8,920 bases of DNA from Candidatus Bipolaricaulota bacterium (GTDB lineage: Bacteria > Bipolaricaulota > Bipolaricaulia > UBA7950 > UBA9294): positions 1 to 8,920 of the forward strand of contig JAGLYB010000014.1 in assembly GCA_023132545.1 (NCBI GenBank). Direction: 5' to 3'. Below are positions 6,791 through 8,920 of the stretch, in pieces. Under the pieces are notes generated by a model that worked only from the letters and a program-made list of their open reading frames with translations, ran no database searches and was not told where the DNA came from. The position numbers were made by a program, and so were the translations under genes. Each line of letters starts with the position of its first letter. Position 1 is the stretch's first letter.

Positions 6791-6796
6791 ATTATA
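6791..6796 (-). promoter_or_regulatory. Candidate -10 box for the DUF502-acc operon
   Basis: TATAAT, a perfect consensus, reads on the minus strand at 6796-6791. It would place the transcription start near 6784, about 34 bases before the DUF502 ATG. No good -35 hexamer is found at 16-18 bases and there is no extended -10, so an activator or an alternative site such as TATGAT (6815-6810) is possible. Confidence 0.4.
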
Positions 6797-6798
6797 GT
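6793..6798 (+). promoter_or_regulatory. Candidate -10 box for the lytic transglycosylase gene
   Basis: TATAGT (5/6 to consensus) on the plus strand overlaps the minus-strand TATAAT by four bases. It would start transcription near 6805, giving a short leader before the ATG at 6823. The -35 region is poor. GGATTC direct repeats at 6781-6786 and 6799-6804 flank it. Confidence 0.35.
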
Positions 6799-6814
6799 GG
6801 ATTCGGCGTATCAT

Positions 6815-6822
6815 AGGTGATC
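6815..6822 (+). promoter_or_regulatory. Ribosome-binding site deciding the transglycosylase start
   Basis: AGGTGATC is complementary to the 3' end of 16S rRNA (part of AAGGAGGTGATC) and abuts the ATG at 6823. Aligned to the full anti-SD, this equals about five bases of spacing. An in-frame GTG at 6817 lies inside this site and is unlikely to be the start. Confidence 0.6.
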
Positions 6823-7395
6823 ATGCCCCCCCTCGCACGAAAACGTCGATGCAAGTGCCGCCTTATTCTCGGTATCGTCTGTGCTTTAGGCATCTTGTTG
6901 GTCGGCCTTATCGGACTTCAAGCTTTATTTCCGCTCGGCTTTCGCGAACAGATCCTCGGGTGGAGTGCCTCCCATGATCTCGAACCAGCGTGGGTTGCGT
7001 CGGTGATTCGCAACGAAAGCCGATTCCAACCAGATGACATGTCCCCAGTCGGTGCGATCGGGCTGATGCAGATCATGCCGGAAACCGGTGCCTGGATCGC
7101 TGAGCAATTAGGTCTGAGTGATTACTCGCTAGCCCACTTGACAGATCCAGCGTTGAATATCCAGTTGGGGACATGGTATCTGCGCTACCTGCTCGATCGA
7201 TTCCACACTCCAGACGAAGCCCTGATGGCCTACAACGCAGGTCCAACGAATGCAGAACGTTGGGATGGCAATCTAGAACTAGCTTTTCCTGAGACCCAGC
7301 AGTACATTCGCCGCATTCATCTGAGCCTTCCCGTCTACCGCGTCTATTTCGCAGCCCCGTGGCTGGTCAATCTTCTTCATTTCCTGGATTTCTAG
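6823..7395 (+). CDS. Membrane-anchored lytic transglycosylase (SLT domain, GH23-like)
   Basis: This small enzyme is predicted to cleave the MurNAc-GlcNAc bond of peptidoglycan in the periplasm, leaving 1,6-anhydro ends. From the ATG at 6823 (190 residues) it has a basic N-terminus (RKRRCKCR), one hydrophobic segment (about 13-36) acting as an uncleaved anchor, and an SLT domain. The domain shows catalytic Glu65 in RNESRF, GAIGLMQIMP (77-86) and AYNAGP (136-141), with a late ETQQYIRRI pattern. These are the standard motifs of the Slt70 C-terminal catalytic domain; the long superhelical part of Slt70 is absent. No SPOR, LysM or other wall-binding domain is visible. The gene is divergent from DUF502 and 71 bases upstream of acs. 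It probably has its own transcript. A structural role such as cell-wall remodelling is inferred. Confidence 0.9.
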   Translation: MPPLARKRRCKCRLILGIVCALGILLVGLIGLQALFPLGFREQILGWSASHDLEPAWVASVIRNESRFQPDDMSPVGAIGLMQIMPETGAWIAEQLGLSDYSLAHLTDPALNIQLGTWYLRYLLDRFHTPDEALMAYNAGPTNAERWDGNLELAFPETQQYIRRIHLSLPVYRVYFAAPWLVNLLHFLDF

Positions 7396-7397
7396 CA

Positions 7398-7426
7398 TTG
7401 AGAATGCCGCACACATTGGCTAGTAT
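7398..7426 (+). promoter_or_regulatory. sigma70-like promoter for acs
   Basis: TTGAGA (7398-7403) is followed after 17 bases by TAGTAT (7421-7426, 4/6 to TATAAT). The predicted start is near 7433, giving a leader of about 34 bases before the GTG at 7467. The -35 overlaps a small inverted repeat, GCATT-GAG-AATGC (7395-7407). It has the same -35 hexamer and spacing as the fba promoter. Confidence 0.5.
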
Positions 7427-7443
7427 CGGCGCATCCTTACTAG
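7420..7443. promoter_or_regulatory. Inverted repeat over the acs -10 and transcription start
   Basis: CTAGTA (7420-7425) and TACTAG (7438-7443) are perfect 6-bp inverted arms separated by 12 bases. The left arm covers the -10 and the right arm lies just after the predicted start. The left arm would not be in the transcript, so this is better read as a candidate operator than as an RNA hairpin. The regulator is unknown, and chance occurrence cannot be excluded. Confidence 0.35.
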
Positions 7444-7453
7444 GGAAAACCGT

Positions 7454-7459
7454 AGGAGG
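7454..7459 (+). promoter_or_regulatory. Ribosome-binding site deciding the acs start
   Basis: AGGAGG lies seven bases before the GTG at 7467, an ideal spacing. An in-frame ATG at 7404 would add 21 residues, but it has no SD and lies upstream of the predicted transcription start. Confidence 0.8.
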
Positions 7460-7466
7460 TTCAACC

Positions 7467-8920
7467 GTGCCGGACGCAATACAGTGGATAAAGAAAGATC
7501 CCAACAAAGAAAATGTCTTTTGGCCGACTGAGGAACTGAAAAAACGAACATGGGTGTCCGACGAGGCGATCTACGGGCAAGCCAACGCCGACCCGGAAGC
7601 GTTCTGGGCAGGACATGCCGAGGAACTTCATTGGTTCAAGAAGTGGGACAAGACCTATGAATTCGCACCGCACGCCTACAAGTGGTTCGTGGGCGGAAAG
7701 ACCAATCTGTCCTACAACTCTCTCGACCGTCACATTGAAGCCGGCAAGGGCGACAACATCGCCCTGATCTGGGAACCCGAGCCGATTGATGAAGAAGCCG
7801 TCAAGCTGACGTACAAGCAGCTTCATGAACGCGTAAGCAAGTTTGCAAATGCACTGAAGGATCTGGGAGTCAAGAAGGGAGATGCCGTCGGCATCTACCT
7901 CCCCATGATTCCTGAAGCCGTCATCGCCATGCAGGCCTGCGCACGCATCGGCGCTCCACATTCAGTCGTATTCTCAGCATTCAGCCCCGAATCGCTCCGC
8001 GATCGCATGGTGGACTGTGATGCGAAGGTCGTCATCACTGCCGACGGATACTATCGCCGCGGTAAGGCCATCAACTTGAAAAAGAATGCTGACGCCGGCG
8101 TAGAAAACTCTCCCGTGAAGACGCTCGTTGTCGTGAAGCGTACGGGTGCAGAAGTTAGCATGACCGAAGGTCGAGATGTCTGGTACCACGATATCGTAGC
8201 CAATGCATCCGCCGATTGCCCGGCCGAGCCCATGGATTCCGAAGACTTGTCGTTCCTGCTCTATACTTCGGGAACAACCGGCAAGCCGAAGGGCATCATG
8301 CATACGACAGGCGGATACGCAGTGCAGAGCTACGTCACCGCCAAGTGGAACTTCGACATGCACGAGGGCGACATTTTCTGGTGTACAGCCGATGTGGGAT
8401 GGATCACCGGTCACACTTATATCAACTACGGGCCGCTAATGAACGGTGCCACCACGTTGGTGTATGAAGGATCCCCGGATGCTCCTGACAATGGACGCTT
8501 CTGGGCCATCATCGAGAAGCATAAGGTCACGCAGTTGTACACGGCTCCTACAGCCATTCGCATGTTCGTCAAATGGGGCGACGAATGGCCGGCAAAGTAC
8601 GATATGTCTTCGCTACGCCTGCTTGGAACTGTTGGCGAGCCCATCAACGTCGATGCCTGGATGTGGTATTTCAACGTAATCGGCGGTGGACGCTGCCCCA
8701 TTATCGACACGTGGTGGCAGACGGAAACCGGCGCCAACATGGTCAACAACCTGCCCGGTATCGGCCCCTTCATGCCCACGATTGCAGGCCGAACGTTCCC
8801 CGGCGTTCTGGGCGACATCCTGGACTCCGGTGGCGCTCCGCTCGGACCGAACGAAGGCGGCTACCTGGCCATCCTCAGTCCGTTCCCGCCCGCTCTGACG
8901 CGCGGAATTTACGGAGACAT
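7467..8920 (+). CDS. acs: Acetyl-CoA synthetase (AMP-forming), 3' end outside window
   Basis: Acs activates acetate with ATP to acetyl-AMP and then forms acetyl-CoA in the cytoplasm. 484 codons are present with no stop or frameshift; the family is about 650 residues, so roughly the last quarter is missing. Visible motifs are the N-terminal FWAGHAEELHWFKKWD block, the P-loop YTSGTTGKPKG (266-276), TADVGWITGHTY, the VGEPIN block and DTWWQTETG (414-422). The Trp residues in that last motif restrict the acyl pocket to acetate and are kept. The missing part would carry the hinge Asp and the C-terminal catalytic Lys that is acetylated in other Acs proteins. The usual Gly after TETG is Ala here (TETGANMV), within normal family variation. 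Translation starts at GTG, with AGGAGG at ideal spacing. The gene has its own promoter and a dyad over the start site. Confidence 0.95.
   Translation, partial: MPDAIQWIKKDPNKENVFWPTEELKKRTWVSDEAIYGQANADPEAFWAGHAEELHWFKKWDKTYEFAPHAYKWFVGGKTNLSYNSLDRHIEAGKGDNIALIWEPEPIDEEAVKLTYKQLHERVSKFANALKDLGVKKGDAVGIYLPMIPEAVIAMQACARIGAPHSVVFSAFSPESLRDRMVDCDAKVVITADGYYRRGKAINLKKNADAGVENSPVKTLVVVKRTGAEVSMTEGRDVWYHDIVANASADCPAEPMDSEDLSFLLYTSGTTGKPKGIMHTTGGYAVQSYVTAKWNFDMHEGDIFWCTADVGWITGHTYINYGPLMNGATTLVYEGSPDAPDNGRFWAIIEKHKVTQLYTAPTAIRMFVKWGDEWPAKYDMSSLRLLGTVGEPINVDAWMWYFNVIGGGRCPIIDTWWQTETGANMVNNLPGIGPFMPTIAGRTFPGVLGDILDSGGAPLGPNEGGYLAILSPFPPALTRGIYGD

Noticed and set aside
7404..7466. In-frame upstream ATG for acs
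   Set aside because: It lacks an SD and lies upstream of the predicted transcription start; the GTG at 7467 has AGGAGG at ideal spacing.
1..8920. CRISPR array, tRNA, insertion sequence or defence/phage genes
   Set aside because: No spaced direct repeats, tRNA-like cloverleaf, transposase or toxin/nuclease motifs were found on either strand.

Overview
The window is a compact stretch of ordinary bacterial chromosome, moderately GC-rich by eye. It is dominated by central-carbon and lipid-precursor genes: eight protein genes, six of them complete. I see no IS element, phage gene, CRISPR array, tRNA or rRNA. Separate AccA and AccD subunits, a DUF502 inner-membrane protein and a membrane-anchored lytic transglycosylase fit a bacterium with a Gram-negative type of envelope. 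I cannot name the phylum from the sequence alone. A [NiFe]-hydrogenase-type maturation protease suggests the organism carries a hydrogenase elsewhere.

Layout. (1) At the left edge, on the plus strand, is the 3' part of a gene for a PEP/pyruvate-binding (ATP-grasp) protein. It lacks the phosphohistidine and PEP-barrel domains of a true PEP synthase and ends in a conserved-looking domain I cannot name. (2) Convergent to it, on the minus strand, is a two-gene glycolytic operon, fba (class II aldolase) then pfkA, with a 4-base GTGA overlap and a well-spaced sigma70-like promoter upstream of fba. The phosphofructokinase has an unusual Asp/Gln pair at the positions that normally distinguish ATP from pyrophosphate enzymes. 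(3) Upstream, also on the minus strand, is the probable operon DUF502 - accD - accA - M52 hydrogenase maturation protease. The last three genes are joined by ATGA overlaps. (4) Divergent from DUF502, on the plus strand, is a small lytic transglycosylase; the two genes appear to share an AT-rich -10 region. (5) At the right edge is the 5' three-quarters of acs (AMP-forming acetyl-CoA synthetase), with its own promoter, a strong Shine-Dalgarno sequence and a dyad over the start of transcription.

Functionally, Acs makes acetyl-CoA, AccA/AccD form the carboxyltransferase half of acetyl-CoA carboxylase (malonyl-CoA for fatty acids), and Fba/Pfk act at the fructose-bisphosphate step. The PEP/pyruvate-binding protein may sense or use PEP or pyruvate, but this is unproven. 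Most of the window is housekeeping. The parts worth a second look are the C-terminal domain of the left-edge protein, the phosphofructokinase phosphoryl-donor signature, the maturation protease tied translationally to accA, and the regulatory dyads.
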